DNA from: a bacterium
GTDB taxonomy: Bacteria > Patescibacteriota > Gracilibacteria > UBA1369 > GCA-2718715
DNA length: 64,000 nucleotides
Reading direction: 5' to 3'
Assembly (NCBI GenBank): GCA_018662325.1
Contig: JABJGM010000012.1
Location: 1 to 64,000 of the forward strand
A program made the translations under genes and the position numbers. Under the pieces are notes generated by a model. It saw only the letters and a list, made by a program, of their open reading frames with translations, ran no database searches and was not told the DNA's origin. Positions 1 through 7,715 of this stretch are shown piece after piece; the stretch's first letter is position 1; every line of letters starts with the position of its first letter.

Positions 1-458
1 AAGATATCAAATTTGGAGGAGAGATGTCTGGTCATTATTTTTTTGGTGAAAATTATTTTGGCTTTGATGATGCAATGTATGCTGCTTTAAAATTGTGTGA
101 GATTTATTCACAAGATGATAAAACTTATTCTGAGTTCTTTTCTGGTTTTAAACAAATGTTTAATACACCTGAGTTTAGATACGCTGTAGATTCTGATCAA
201 AAACCTATTTATGTAGCTAATTCTAAAGAATTTTTTGAATCAAAAGGTGCAACTGTAAAAGACATTGATGGCTCTTTTGTTGAATTTGATGATTTTTCTT
301 GGGGAACTTTTAGAGCTTCGAATACAGAAGATAAAATAAGTATGAGAATAGAATCTGATAGTAAGGAAACTTTTAATAAAATTATTGATTTGTATATTGA
401 GTTTTTTGAGCAGCAAGGTATCCCTTATGTAAATGAGATTTTAAGTATGAAATTGTAG
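1..458 (+). CDS. Phosphomannomutase/phosphoglucomutase, C-terminal part (5' end outside window)
   Basis: Reading in frame from base 3 gives FGGEMSGHYFF, the sugar-binding loop of alpha-D-phosphohexomutases. Near the end, DGSFVEFDDFSWGTFRASNTE matches the phosphate-binding C-terminal domain (family motif RxSNTEP; here RASNTED). The enzyme interconverts hexose 1- and 6-phosphates for cell-envelope sugars. An ATG at 24 preceded by GGAGGAG looks like a start with a ribosome site, but those bases encode the conserved Gly-Gly-Glu before Met-Ser-Gly-His, so the gene enters from upstream and is truncated only by the window edge. It ends in TAG. Sugar-phosphate genes follow on the same strand. I cannot say which hexose is preferred. 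Confidence 0.9.
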   Translation, partial: DIKFGGEMSGHYFFGENYFGFDDAMYAALKLCEIYSQDDKTYSEFFSGFKQMFNTPEFRYAVDSDQKPIYVANSKEFFESKGATVKDIDGSFVEFDDFSWGTFRASNTEDKISMRIESDSKETFNKIIDLYIEFFEQQGIPYVNEILSMKL

Positions 459-475
459 TTTGCAGTGAAATGTGT

Positions 476-481
476 TATAAT
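476..481 (+). promoter_or_regulatory. -10 box (TATAAT) for the rpiB-like/rpe pair
   Basis: A perfect TATAAT lies 20 nt before the ATG at 502, just after the phosphohexomutase stop. No clear -35 was recognised. It predicts a short leader of about 13 nt without a Shine-Dalgarno sequence. Confidence 0.55.
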
Positions 482-501
482 GAATTGAATTAAAGTGTTT
501 T

Positions 502-903
502 ATGTTAAAAAATGTGTATATTGGTGCTGATAGTAAGGGATATGTTTTAAAAAATCAGATTATTGACTTCTTAAAAGAAAATCATAGTGATCTTCATGTA
601 GTTGATCTTGGAGTTTTTAGGATTGAAGAACAAATTGAAATTCCTGTTTTAGCTCGTGAAGTAGGGGAGAAAGTTGTGCAAAATAAACCAGCTGTAGGAA
701 TTTTGATTGATTCTATTGGTTCTGATTTATGTGATTATTCTAAATTAATGGATGGATTGCATCCAGTTTTATGTGAGGATCTTAAAGAAACTGAGTTGGA
801 TGATTCTTTAAGGAAAAATATTTTGTGTGTGGCTTCCAACTGTACACCAATTGAATCTGCTACAAAAATTGTTAATAATTTTATAGAAAGAAAAATTAAA
901 TAA
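502..903 (+). CDS. RpiB/LacAB-like protein with lost catalytic residues
   Basis: The 133-residue length, Rossmann-like pattern and C-terminal helix match ribose-5-phosphate isomerase B. The N-terminus VYIGADSKGYVLK aligns with the family's SDHAG segment, and GILIDSIGSD (66-75) with the ILICGTGIG loop. In RpiB the His of SDHAG and the Cys of CGTG are functional; here they are Ser11 and Asp70. The family His before the NVLALG strand is also missing (KNILCVAS). I infer it is not a normal isomerase and may bind a sugar phosphate or be regulatory. It lies 5 nt before the epimerase gene, so it is probably co-transcribed with the next pentose-phosphate step. Confidence 0.7.
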   Translation: MLKNVYIGADSKGYVLKNQIIDFLKENHSDLHVVDLGVFRIEEQIEIPVLAREVGEKVVQNKPAVGILIDSIGSDLCDYSKLMDGLHPVLCEDLKETELDDSLRKNILCVASNCTPIESATKIVNNFIERKIK

Positions 904-908
904 TTAAG

Positions 909-1535
909 ATGCGAAAAGTAGGAGTTTCTATTTTGGGTTTAGATGTAAGTCAAATGCAATCAAGAATAATTGATTTTGAAAAATTTGAGTTTGATTCTTG
1001 GCATTTAGATGTGATGGATCTGAATTTTGTTCCTAATCTGTCTTATGGATTGGAATATTTAAATTCTTTAAAATTTTCTAAGTCATGTGAATTACATTTA
1101 ATGGTAAATAAACCTTCGATTTTATGTGAGGAAATTTTGCATAAATTTGAGAATTTAAGAAAAAATCTTAAAGCTATCTATATTCATGTAGAGATTGAAC
1201 CAAAAGAAATTGAAAAATGTTTAGAGTTTGATCTTCCAATTGCTTTAGCTGTTAATCCTGATACAGAAATTGCTTTGTATGAAAACTTTCTAAGATTAGT
1301 TGATAAAATTTTGATTATGACTGTTTTTCCTGGTTTTTCAGGTCAAAAATTTATTTTAGATGCTTTAGATAAAGTTTCACAAATTAAAGCTATAAATTCC
1401 GAAATTGAGTTTTGGGTAGATGGTGGTGTTAACGAAGAGTCAATAAATCTTATTCCGAAAGGCTTAAATGTTGTTTCTGCATCTTTTTTACAAAAATCAA
1501 AAGACATTCAGACTGATTTAGATTTATTAACTTAG
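909..1535 (+). CDS. rpe: Ribulose-phosphate 3-epimerase
   Basis: This TIM-barrel enzyme interconverts ribulose-5-phosphate and xylulose-5-phosphate in the cytosol. At 208 residues it is slightly shorter than the usual 220. Recognisable motifs are WHLDVMDLNFVPN (31-43), HLMVNKP (63-69), MTVFPGFSGQKF (137-148) and VDGGVN (170-175). The metal ligands His32, Asp34, His63 and Asp171 are all present, as is the Asp37 region, so it looks active, unlike the RpiB-like protein just upstream. The phosphate-binding end (VVSASFL) is a variant of the usual GSAIF. It is the second gene of a short sugar-phosphate operon, with no ribosome-binding site visible. Confidence 0.85.
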   Translation: MRKVGVSILGLDVSQMQSRIIDFEKFEFDSWHLDVMDLNFVPNLSYGLEYLNSLKFSKSCELHLMVNKPSILCEEILHKFENLRKNLKAIYIHVEIEPKEIEKCLEFDLPIALAVNPDTEIALYENFLRLVDKILIMTVFPGFSGQKFILDALDKVSQIKAINSEIEFWVDGGVNEESINLIPKGLNVVSASFLQKSKDIQTDLDLLT

Positions 1536-1560
1536 AACTTTATTTCTCTTTTTTTTTTGT

Positions 1561-1566
1561 TATAAT
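1561..1566 (+). promoter_or_regulatory. -10 box (TATAAT) implying a leaderless dedA transcript
   Basis: A perfect TATAAT ends 6 nt before the ATG at 1573. Transcription normally starts about 6-7 nt after the -10 box, so the mRNA would begin at or next to the start codon. Confidence 0.6.
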
Positions 1567-1572
1567 CAATGC

Positions 1573-2205
1573 ATGGAAAAAATTATTGATTATATACAGA
1601 ATTTTTCGGAAATCTTTTCACTTGAATGGTTTGTTTTTTTAGGTGGTATTGTTGAAGAAGTGATTGCTCCGATTCCAAGTCCTGTGATTATGACTTTTGC
1701 AGGTAGTACTTTGTCTGCAATGGATGTAGGTTATTGGTACTTAATTTTAATTGGAGTTTTAGGAGCAATTGGTAAGACTATTGGTTCTTTAGTTTTATAC
1801 TTTATAGGATTTAAGTTAGAAGATATTTTTATTCATAAATATGGAAATTATTTTGGATTATCTGAAAAATTATTTCTGACTTATTCTGAGAAGATTAACA
1901 ATTTAAGATATGGTGTTTTCTGGATATCAGTCTTAAGATCTCTGCCTTTTGTTCCATCCGCACCTTTTTCAGGTATTTTTGGTATTTTAAAATATGATAT
2001 TCGTAAGTTTTTAATTGGAACGATGATTGGAAATATAATTAGAGATACATTTTATGTCTTAATTGGTTATTATTCTTTGAAAAATTTAGATTATATTCTT
2101 GATGGTTTTTTTGGATTAGATAAAGTATTTACACTATTAGCAATTGCTTTTTGTTTTGCTTTGTTATATAAGTTAAGAAGTTTTTACATTAAAAAACATT
2201 CTTAA
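1573..2205 (+). CDS. DedA/VTT-domain membrane protein
   Basis: This 210-residue protein has several hydrophobic segments and the two signatures of the DedA (SNARE-associated/VTT) family: EEVIAPIPSPVIMTFAG (28-44), the re-entrant acidic/proline loop, and RSLPFVPSAPFSGIFGI (122-138) with the conserved Arg-x-x-Pro. Members act as envelope flippases, including for undecaprenyl phosphate or phospholipids. The exact substrate here cannot be told. It has its own -10 box 6 nt upstream and is followed after 13 nt by a phosphatase gene, probably in the same transcript. Confidence 0.85.
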   Translation: MEKIIDYIQNFSEIFSLEWFVFLGGIVEEVIAPIPSPVIMTFAGSTLSAMDVGYWYLILIGVLGAIGKTIGSLVLYFIGFKLEDIFIHKYGNYFGLSEKLFLTYSEKINNLRYGVFWISVLRSLPFVPSAPFSGIFGILKYDIRKFLIGTMIGNIIRDTFYVLIGYYSLKNLDYILDGFFGLDKVFTLLAIAFCFALLYKLRSFYIKKHS

Positions 2206-2218
2206 TATATTTCAAGTT

Positions 2219-3319
2219 ATGTCGCTATCAAATCCGAATTCTTTTTTTTCTTCTCCTTTTTTAAGTCAAAGAGATTATTCTCTAGTTATTCCTGATGTTC
2301 ATGGTTCTGTGTTGTCTTTAAATGAAACTGTTTTTAGTACTCAAAAGTTTGCTTTTGAGGAAGGAATTAATTTCAATGATATAATCTTTCTCGGTGATTT
2401 TGTAGATAGAGGAAGATACTCTATGGAAGTTATAGAGAAAGTTTTAGATCTTCGTAGAAGTTATAATGTGGTAACTTTAATGGGTAATCATGAAGCTCTT
2501 ATGTTAAGAGCCTTGGTGACTAAAGATTTTAATAACTTTTATGCTTGGATTTTTAATGGTGGTTTTAAAACTTTAGTTTCTTTGGCTAAGTATATTTGTC
2601 CAAGATTTGAAAAATTATTACATGAAATGAGTAAAAAATTTAGTACTGGATTTAAGGTATCTTGCAAAGATAGTTTTTTTGATTTTTTCATTGAAAATTT
2701 TTCTGAGTTTATTTCAATGTTTGATGAAATTTTAGCAGATCGAAAAATTAAAAGTTTTTTAAGTCATCTTCAGTTGACTCATTTTGAAGATGGAAATCTT
2801 TTTATACATGGGGGGATTGATGTTAATTTTATTGAATCTCGTTCTTTTAGTGTTGAAAATTGGCTTACGGAGATGAATTTAGAGTTTTCTAATGCTTTGA
2901 AAATGGCACTTAATGGAGATTTTACTTTGTTTAATTATTATGACACAGCCTCAAAGTCTAGTGGTGGTTCACAGAATGCTTCACCCTTTTGGTATAGAAA
3001 TAAAGACTTTAAAAGATTAAATCAGGTCGAGTTAATAATTACAGAGGATTATTTTAAAGTTGCCGGTGTTCAAAGGTTGATTGTCGGTCATTCAATAGTT
3101 GATGAAGTTAAAAGGTTTCAGTTTCCTTTAGATACTAGTGTTTGGTTTACAGATGTAGGAATGTCGGAAGCTTATTCTACTTTTTTTGAACAGGGAGGAA
3201 TTTTAATACCTAAAAGACTCTCTTCTACTAAAAGTAAGGTTTTTGAATCGGAAGTTTTTTATATAGATTCTTTTGGTTTTTACTCTAGCTTATCAAACGT
3301 AGTTGCTTTGGAGAGTTAG
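2219..3319 (+). CDS. PPP-family metallophosphoesterase (Ser/Thr phosphatase or Ap4A-hydrolase type)
   Basis: The 366-residue protein carries the full PPP signature: PDVHG (25-29), GDFVDRG (59-65), GNHE (89-92) and a later LFIHGGID with the metal-binding His. These residues bind two metal ions. The VDRG form is typical of PPP phosphatases and symmetrical dinucleoside tetraphosphatases. It is longer than bacterial PrpA/ApaH-type enzymes (220-280 residues), with insertions between the GNHE and HGG motifs and a C-terminal extension. There is no signal peptide. It follows dedA by 13 nt. Protein-phosphatase versus nucleotide-hydrolase activity cannot be decided from sequence. Confidence 0.8.
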   Translation: MSLSNPNSFFSSPFLSQRDYSLVIPDVHGSVLSLNETVFSTQKFAFEEGINFNDIIFLGDFVDRGRYSMEVIEKVLDLRRSYNVVTLMGNHEALMLRALVTKDFNNFYAWIFNGGFKTLVSLAKYICPRFEKLLHEMSKKFSTGFKVSCKDSFFDFFIENFSEFISMFDEILADRKIKSFLSHLQLTHFEDGNLFIHGGIDVNFIESRSFSVENWLTEMNLEFSNALKMALNGDFTLFNYYDTASKSSGGSQNASPFWYRNKDFKRLNQVELIITEDYFKVAGVQRLIVGHSIVDEVKRFQFPLDTSVWFTDVGMSEAYSTFFEQGGILIPKRLSSTKSKVFESEVFYIDSFGFYSSLSNVVALES

Positions 3320-3332
3320 TGTGTTTTTAAAA

Positions 3333-3409
3333 TGGTACACCCAGAGGGATTCGAACCCCCAACCCTCGGTTCCGAAGACCGATGCTCTATCCAGTTGAGC
3401 TATAGGTGC
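3333..3409 (-). tRNA. tRNA-Arg (anticodon UCG)
   Basis: On the minus strand a complete cloverleaf is seen: acceptor GCACCTA pairing with TGGGTGT (two G-U pairs), D-stem GCTC/GAGC, anticodon stem TCGGT/ACCGA with loop CTTCGGA, and T-stem GGGGG/CCCTC with TTCGAAT. The anticodon TCG reads CGA and related Arg codons. The discriminator is A, and CCA is encoded in the DNA at 3333-3335. It starts 20 nt after the stop of the unknown gene at 3430-4305, so both may share a transcript. A second tRNA-Arg lies about 1.1 kb upstream in an identical arrangement. Confidence 0.95.
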
Positions 3410-3429
3410 ACTTTTGTATGGTAAGTATA

Positions 3430-4305
3430 TTAAGAATCTTGATTTTTTGCAAGGGTATCTAAAAAAGAAGTTGTAGTTGATGTTATTTGTTTTGCGTTAG
3501 TAATTTGTGAAATTTCTTTTGATAGATCTATAAATTCTTCAAAAGTTAAACTTGTCATAGTTCTTCGGTAAGGATACTTACACTTTCTATCGTAGCTAAG
3601 TTTTTTTTCTTGAGATAGATTTTTTAAGCTGCATTCAATTATATATCCATATATTAATCTTTCGGGAACTTCTAATTCTAAGACGTTTCTTCTGAATATT
3701 TCATGTCTAATACTTAGATTAAAGTAGCTTTCTGAAAAAATTGTTTTATCTATAAGATTAGGTTTCATAAATTTAAATTCTAGTAAATTAGGGTTTGAAA
3801 TTATTAAAGTTTTTTTACTTGAGTATGCTAGGTTTTGGTTCGTACTTTGAATTATGTGTGGTATTTCTTTAAGGTAATTTTCTAGATAATTATATAAGTA
3901 CGTAAAACTTTGATTGTACATGCTTATTGAAAATCTACTAGTATTGAGAGCTTGATATGGTTGGTTGTCAATGAACTCACTACATATTTTTTGCTCTTGT
4001 TCGAGATTTGTTCGGATTAGCTTTCTGTATGTGTTATGCGAGATTTTATCGATTGGTGGATTGAATGGTATGACAGTTTTTTTTGATTTATAAAAATAAT
4101 TTAAAAACTCAGGGCTATGATTTGACTCTAAGCTTGATGGTGAAATTATACCTTTGCTTAACTCTTTGTATTGGCGAATTAATTCTTGTGTAGTCGTTGA
4201 ATCGTAAATTAATATCACATTTGCATTGGAAATCTGTTCTTGAGTTTCGGGTTTGATTAGTGATTTTTTTTGATTGTAGACTAAATTTGTAACTTTGTTT
4301 AACAT
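3430..4305 (-). CDS. Unknown protein, paralogue of the gene at 4605-5606
   Basis: This 291-residue protein has no signal peptide or membrane segment and belongs to no family I recognise. It shares ordered blocks with the 333-residue neighbour: a hydrophobic strand near the start (NANVILIYD, 27-35), an F/LYKxK block (FYKSKKTVIPF, 71-81), and best of all FNLSIRHEIFRR (195-206), matching FSLDFRTEIYRK there. The shared pattern is FxLx[FI]RxEI[FY]R[KR]. It is rich in Asn, Ser, Tyr and Lys. A tRNA-Arg gene starts 20 nt after its stop, and the paralogue has the same arrangement. It could be an enzyme or a tRNA-linked factor; the sequence does not say. Confidence 0.75.
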   Translation of the reverse strand: MLNKVTNLVYNQKKSLIKPETQEQISNANVILIYDSTTTQELIRQYKELSKGIISPSSLESNHSPEFLNYFYKSKKTVIPFNPPIDKISHNTYRKLIRTNLEQEQKICSEFIDNQPYQALNTSRFSISMYNQSFTYLYNYLENYLKEIPHIIQSTNQNLAYSSKKTLIISNPNLLEFKFMKPNLIDKTIFSESYFNLSIRHEIFRRNVLELEVPERLIYGYIIECSLKNLSQEKKLSYDRKCKYPYRRTMTSLTFEEFIDLSKEISQITNAKQITSTTTSFLDTLAKNQDS

Positions 4306-4435
4306 GTGCTTTTTTATATTCCAGGTCAGTATGATTTAATTTGAAGGTTTTTACTAGTTTACTTATTGTATTTTAATTATTAATAATTATTAAAGTCGAT
4401 TAATTTGTCTACTTTTATTATGGACTTAAATTTCA

Positions 4436-4473
4436 CAGTAAAAGGCACTTCACTTAATTAGGTGATTTTACTG
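4436..4473 (-). other. Bulged hairpin 3' of tRNA-Arg(GCG)
   Basis: CAGTAAAA (4436-4443) pairs with TTTTACTG (4466-4473), and inside it TCAC (4450-4453) pairs with GTGA (4462-4465), leaving a 6-nt bulge on one arm. It lies 17 nt beyond the CCA end of the upstream tRNA. It could stop transcription or aid 3' processing. The minus-strand sequence after it has only short T runs, so termination is uncertain. Confidence 0.4.
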
Positions 4474-4489
4474 GACCTCTTTGTTAAAA

Positions 4490-4566
4490 TGGTGCACCCG
4501 ACAGGATTTGAACCTGTGACCTTTGGCTCCGCAAGCCACTGCTCTATCCAGCTGAGCTACGGGTGC
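4490..4566 (-). tRNA. tRNA-Arg (anticodon GCG)
   Basis: On the minus strand the cloverleaf reads: acceptor GCACCCG/CGGGTGC, D-stem GCTC/GAGC, anticodon stem GTGGC/GCCAA (outermost pair mismatched G-A), loop TTGCGGA, and T-stem ACAGG/CCTGT with TTCAAAT. The anticodon is GCG, decoding CGC/CGU. Most bacteria use ACG here, with A34 deaminated by TadA, so an encoded G34 is uncommon. The discriminator is A and CCA is encoded (4490-4492). It begins 38 nt after the stop of the unknown gene at 4605-5606. Confidence 0.92.
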
Positions 4567-4604
4567 ATAAGCCTAGTTTGGCTTAAATTATTTAAAAATA
4601 CAAG

Positions 4605-5606
4605 TTATTTTGGATCTGCTTCTTGGATTATATTAAATCCAGTTTGTATGTATTTTTGAGCTAATACAAATGAAGCTCGTTTTTGCTTAGGATATCTTTT
4701 CTCAAATTCTTTGGTAATTATGGTTGATTTATTCCATCCAAACCAATGATCTTGGTGTTCCAAGTGTAGTTTTTTAATATCTGTTAATGAAAATGAATTG
4801 ATTATATGATTTCGAGTTTGGTTTAACCAAGGTGATTCTAGTTTGAAATTTTCGCTTTCTATATCGCACTCATTCATACTTAAATTAAGTAAAGTTTGAA
4901 ATAAAACTAATTTTAAATAATCTAAATCACTAAGAGTATATGATTCATTTGTAAGTTTTTTATCGGCAAATTTTCTATATATTTCAGTTCTAAAGTCTAA
5001 AGAAAAAGGTTTTTGAATGTATGTTTGAGTATTTTCTCTTTCACTATACCATCTGTATAAAGAGTCAGTAATTTGAGGTGATTCACCTTGGGTTAAGTAA
5101 CAGACGTTTGACGGATTTTGACTTAGAATTTTATTTGAAATATCTGTAATGTCCTGCATGACTTGCATTTCAATTCCTTGTTTGTAGCTTACAAAAGATT
5201 CAAAAGCTTTTTTAGAGGCCTGGATTGTTTCTTCTAAAGTTGCAAAGTAAAACATGTCTTCAGCTTCAGTGAAGGATTCTAGGCTTGGTATTAGTGTCTC
5301 GCTTAAATGTAGCTGGTAGGATGTGTCTTCAATTGCCACGAAATAAGATGGTTTGTTTTTTCTTTTGTATAGGCTTTGAAGTATTGCTTTGTGAGTAGAA
5401 GGAAAGTTGGGAGGAATCATTTCTGGTTTGATTTGTCGATTTTTTACCATGTTTAATACTCCTTGAATTTCTTGATTCATGTAGGGAAACTGAAAAACCA
5501 CATGTTCGGCTTGATCTATGGTTTGCCTTTGGGCTTTTGTTAAACCAGATTCATTGGTTGCTTCAAGGATTTTGACTTGTGTTTTGTGTTTTTTTCTTTT
5601 TGGCAT
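4605..5606 (-). CDS. Unknown protein, paralogue of the gene at 3430-4305
   Basis: This 333-residue protein has a very basic N-terminus (MPKRKKHKTQ), then AEHVVFQFPYM (33-43), SLYKRKNKPSYF (78-89) and FSLDFRTEIYRK (201-212). The last is the clearest block shared with the neighbouring 291-residue protein. The C-terminal part is Trp/His-rich around HLEHQDHWFGWNK. I see no signal peptide, membrane span or known catalytic motif. Like its paralogue it is followed closely (38 nt) by a tRNA-Arg gene, so the gene plus tRNA unit appears duplicated. The divergent uvrB gene starts 117 nt away on the other strand. Function unknown. Confidence 0.75.
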   Translation of the reverse strand: MPKRKKHKTQVKILEATNESGLTKAQRQTIDQAEHVVFQFPYMNQEIQGVLNMVKNRQIKPEMIPPNFPSTHKAILQSLYKRKNKPSYFVAIEDTSYQLHLSETLIPSLESFTEAEDMFYFATLEETIQASKKAFESFVSYKQGIEMQVMQDITDISNKILSQNPSNVCYLTQGESPQITDSLYRWYSERENTQTYIQKPFSLDFRTEIYRKFADKKLTNESYTLSDLDYLKLVLFQTLLNLSMNECDIESENFKLESPWLNQTRNHIINSFSLTDIKKLHLEHQDHWFGWNKSTIITKEFEKRYPKQKRASFVLAQKYIQTGFNIIQEADPK

Positions 5607-5704
5607 TTTATATTTTTAATTTTTACTTTAATAAGTCATGTTTTAATATTTGGCAAGAAAAATTGAGTTTTTGGCTTTAAATTTGCATATTTAAATGGTT
5701 TTGT

Positions 5705-5710
5705 TATAAT
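5705..5710 (+). promoter_or_regulatory. -10 box (TATAAT) of uvrB
   Basis: A perfect TATAAT lies 13 nt before the uvrB ATG, within the intergenic region shared with the divergent unknown gene. The predicted leader is about 6 nt, with no Shine-Dalgarno sequence. Confidence 0.6.
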
Positions 5711-5723
5711 TTTTTAAAAATCT

Positions 5724-7706
5724 ATGTTTGAATTAAAATCAGAATACAAGCCAAGTGGTGATCAGCCAAATGCAATTAAGGATATTTATTCTCGTCTAAA
5801 AAAAGGTAATCAATTCACTACTTTACTTGGAGCCACAGGTACGGGTAAGACTTTTACAATGGCTAATGTTATTACTAAAATTGGAAAGCCAACATTGGTT
5901 TTAGCTCATAATAAAACTTTAGCTGCTCAACTTGCATCTGAGTTGCAAGACTTTTTCCCTAATAACGCAGTGAATTATTTTGTTTCTTATTATGATTATT
6001 ACCAACCGGAAGCTTATATTGCAGCTACCGATACTTTTATTGAAAAAGATTCTTCAATAAATGAAGAAATTAATAAATTTCGGCATGCTGCAACAGTTAA
6101 TCTATTAACACGGAATGATGTTATTATAGTGGCTACTGTAAGTTGTATTTATGGATTGGGTTCTGTTGAGGATTATCAAAATATTAGTATTACTTTAAAA
6201 AAAGGAGAAGAGAGAAATCGAGATAAGTTACTTCGTCACTTAACTGATATGCAGTATTCAAGAAGTCAGTTAGAGTTTAAACAATCCATGTTTCATGTGC
6301 TTGGGGATGTGGTTGAAATTTTCCCGCCAAATTCTGATAATATTATCTCTTTAGATTTTTTTGGTGATGAAATCGAAACTATTCGTGAAACAGATTCTTT
6401 TACTGGAGAAGTAATTCGTGAATTAGATGAAGTTACTATTTTCCCAGCTAAACATGCTGTGACAACTAATGAAAAAATTAAGGCTGCGATTGGTAAAATA
6501 CGAGAAGATATGGAAGTAAGGTATGAAGAGCTTAAAAAAATAGGAAAAATTCTTGAAGCGGAAAGAATTAAAACTAGAACCGAGTACGATATTGAAATGT
6601 TACTAGAGACTGGATATTGTTCGGGAATTGAAAATTATGTAAGATATTTCAACCAAAGAGAAGCTGGAAGTCAGCCCGCAACTTTGATTGATTATTTTCC
6701 AGATGATTTTTTAATGGTTATTGATGAGTCTCATATCACAGTTCCTCAATTCGGAGCCATGTATGAAGGTAATAAATCACGAAAAGTAAATTTGGTTGAA
6801 CATGGATTTAGGCTTCCTTCCTGCCAAGACAATCGACCTTTAAATTTCACAGAATTTGAAGGGCATATGAAGCAAACTGTATTTGTATCGGCAACTCCAG
6901 GTAAGTATGAGAAAGCTAACACAGAAAAAGTTGATATTATTGAACAGATTATTCGTCCAACTGGTTTGCTCGATCCAGTAATAGAAGTTCGTTCTAAAGA
7001 TGGACAAATTGATAATGTGTATAAACAAGTTTTAAAAGTTGTAGAAAAGAAAGAAAGAGCCTTGATTACAACTTTAACTAAAAAATCTGCAGAAGCTTTG
7101 ACTGATTACATGCTTAAAAAAGGAGTAAATGTGAAATATTTACATAGTGATGTAGATACAATTGAAAGAATTGAAGTTTTAAGAGAGCTTAGAGAAGGAA
7201 AAATTGATGTGATTATTGGTATTAATCTCTTAAGAGAAGGTCTGGATTTACCAGAGGTTTCTTTTGTTGGAATTTTGGATGCAGATAAGCGTGGTTTTTT
7301 ACGATCTGAGTCGGCCTTGGTTCAGACTATTGGACGTGCCGCAAGAAACGTTAATGGTTTTGTAGTTATGTATGGTAATGAAATTACTCCTGCCATGGAG
7401 TATGCTATTTCGGAAACAAAAAGAAGAAGAGAGATTCAGCATGCTTATAATCAAAAGCATGGTATTACCCCTCAAAGTATTAAAAAAGCTATTAAAGACA
7501 TTTCTCAGACGTCTAGAAAAGGTGAGCGAGACTTAGATGAAGTTCATAAATATGACAATAAAAATGTTCGAGAAAAAGATCAAAAAAGATTGGTTCTTGA
7601 GCTTGAAGCTCAAATGGATTTTGCTTCTCGGAATTTACAATTTGAAAAGGCAGCCGAGCTTCGAGATGAGATTGATTTTTTGAAACAAAAATTTAATTTA
7701 AAATAA
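5724..7706 (+). CDS. uvrB: Excinuclease ABC subunit B
   Basis: This is the DNA-damage-verifying helicase subunit of nucleotide excision repair; it receives DNA from UvrA and recruits UvrC. At 660 residues it is full length. Visible motifs are Walker A GATGTGKT (36-43), the beta-hairpin region YYDYYQPEAYI, the DEAD-like box VIDESH, ATPGKYE, LREGLDLPEV and QTIGRAARN. The C-terminal UVR motif (LEAQMDFASRNLQFEKAAELRDEI) contacts UvrC. Start at ATG 5724, giving the usual FELKSEYKPSGDQ N-terminus. No other uvr genes are nearby. It is followed after 9 nt by the lipoate ligase accessory gene, so they may be co-transcribed. Confidence 0.98.
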   Translation: MFELKSEYKPSGDQPNAIKDIYSRLKKGNQFTTLLGATGTGKTFTMANVITKIGKPTLVLAHNKTLAAQLASELQDFFPNNAVNYFVSYYDYYQPEAYIAATDTFIEKDSSINEEINKFRHAATVNLLTRNDVIIVATVSCIYGLGSVEDYQNISITLKKGEERNRDKLLRHLTDMQYSRSQLEFKQSMFHVLGDVVEIFPPNSDNIISLDFFGDEIETIRETDSFTGEVIRELDEVTIFPAKHAVTTNEKIKAAIGKIREDMEVRYEELKKIGKILEAERIKTRTEYDIEMLLETGYCSGIENYVRYFNQREAGSQPATLIDYFPDDFLMVIDESHITVPQFGAMYEGNKSRKVNLVEHGFRLPSCQDNRPLNFTEFEGHMKQTVFVSATPGKYEKANTEKVDIIEQIIRPTGLLDPVIEVRSKDGQIDNVYKQVLKVVEKKERALITTLTKKSAEALTDYMLKKGVNVKYLHSDVDTIERIEVLRELREGKIDVIIGINLLREGLDLPEVSFVGILDADKRGFLRSESALVQTIGRAARNVNGFVVMYGNEITPAMEYAISETKRRREIQHAYNQKHGITPQSIKKAIKDISQTSRKGERDLDEVHKYDNKNVREKDQKRLVLELEAQMDFASRNLQFEKAAELRDEIDFLKQKFNLK

Positions 7707-7715
7707 TTAATATTT

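Noticed and set aside
14-26. GGAGGAG followed by ATG at 24, looking like an ideal ribosome-binding site and gene start
   Set aside because: The bases encode Gly-Gly-Glu in frame with the conserved Met-Ser-Gly-His of phosphohexomutases, so this is coding sequence of a gene that begins before the window.
3333-4566. tRNA-associated integration (attachment site) of a mobile element
   Set aside because: No integrase, no direct repeat of a tRNA 3' end without the full tRNA; both tRNAs are complete genes.
4462-4659. 65-codon plus-strand ORF over the tRNA-Arg(GCG)
   Set aside because: It covers a tRNA gene on the opposite strand and the end of another gene; spurious.
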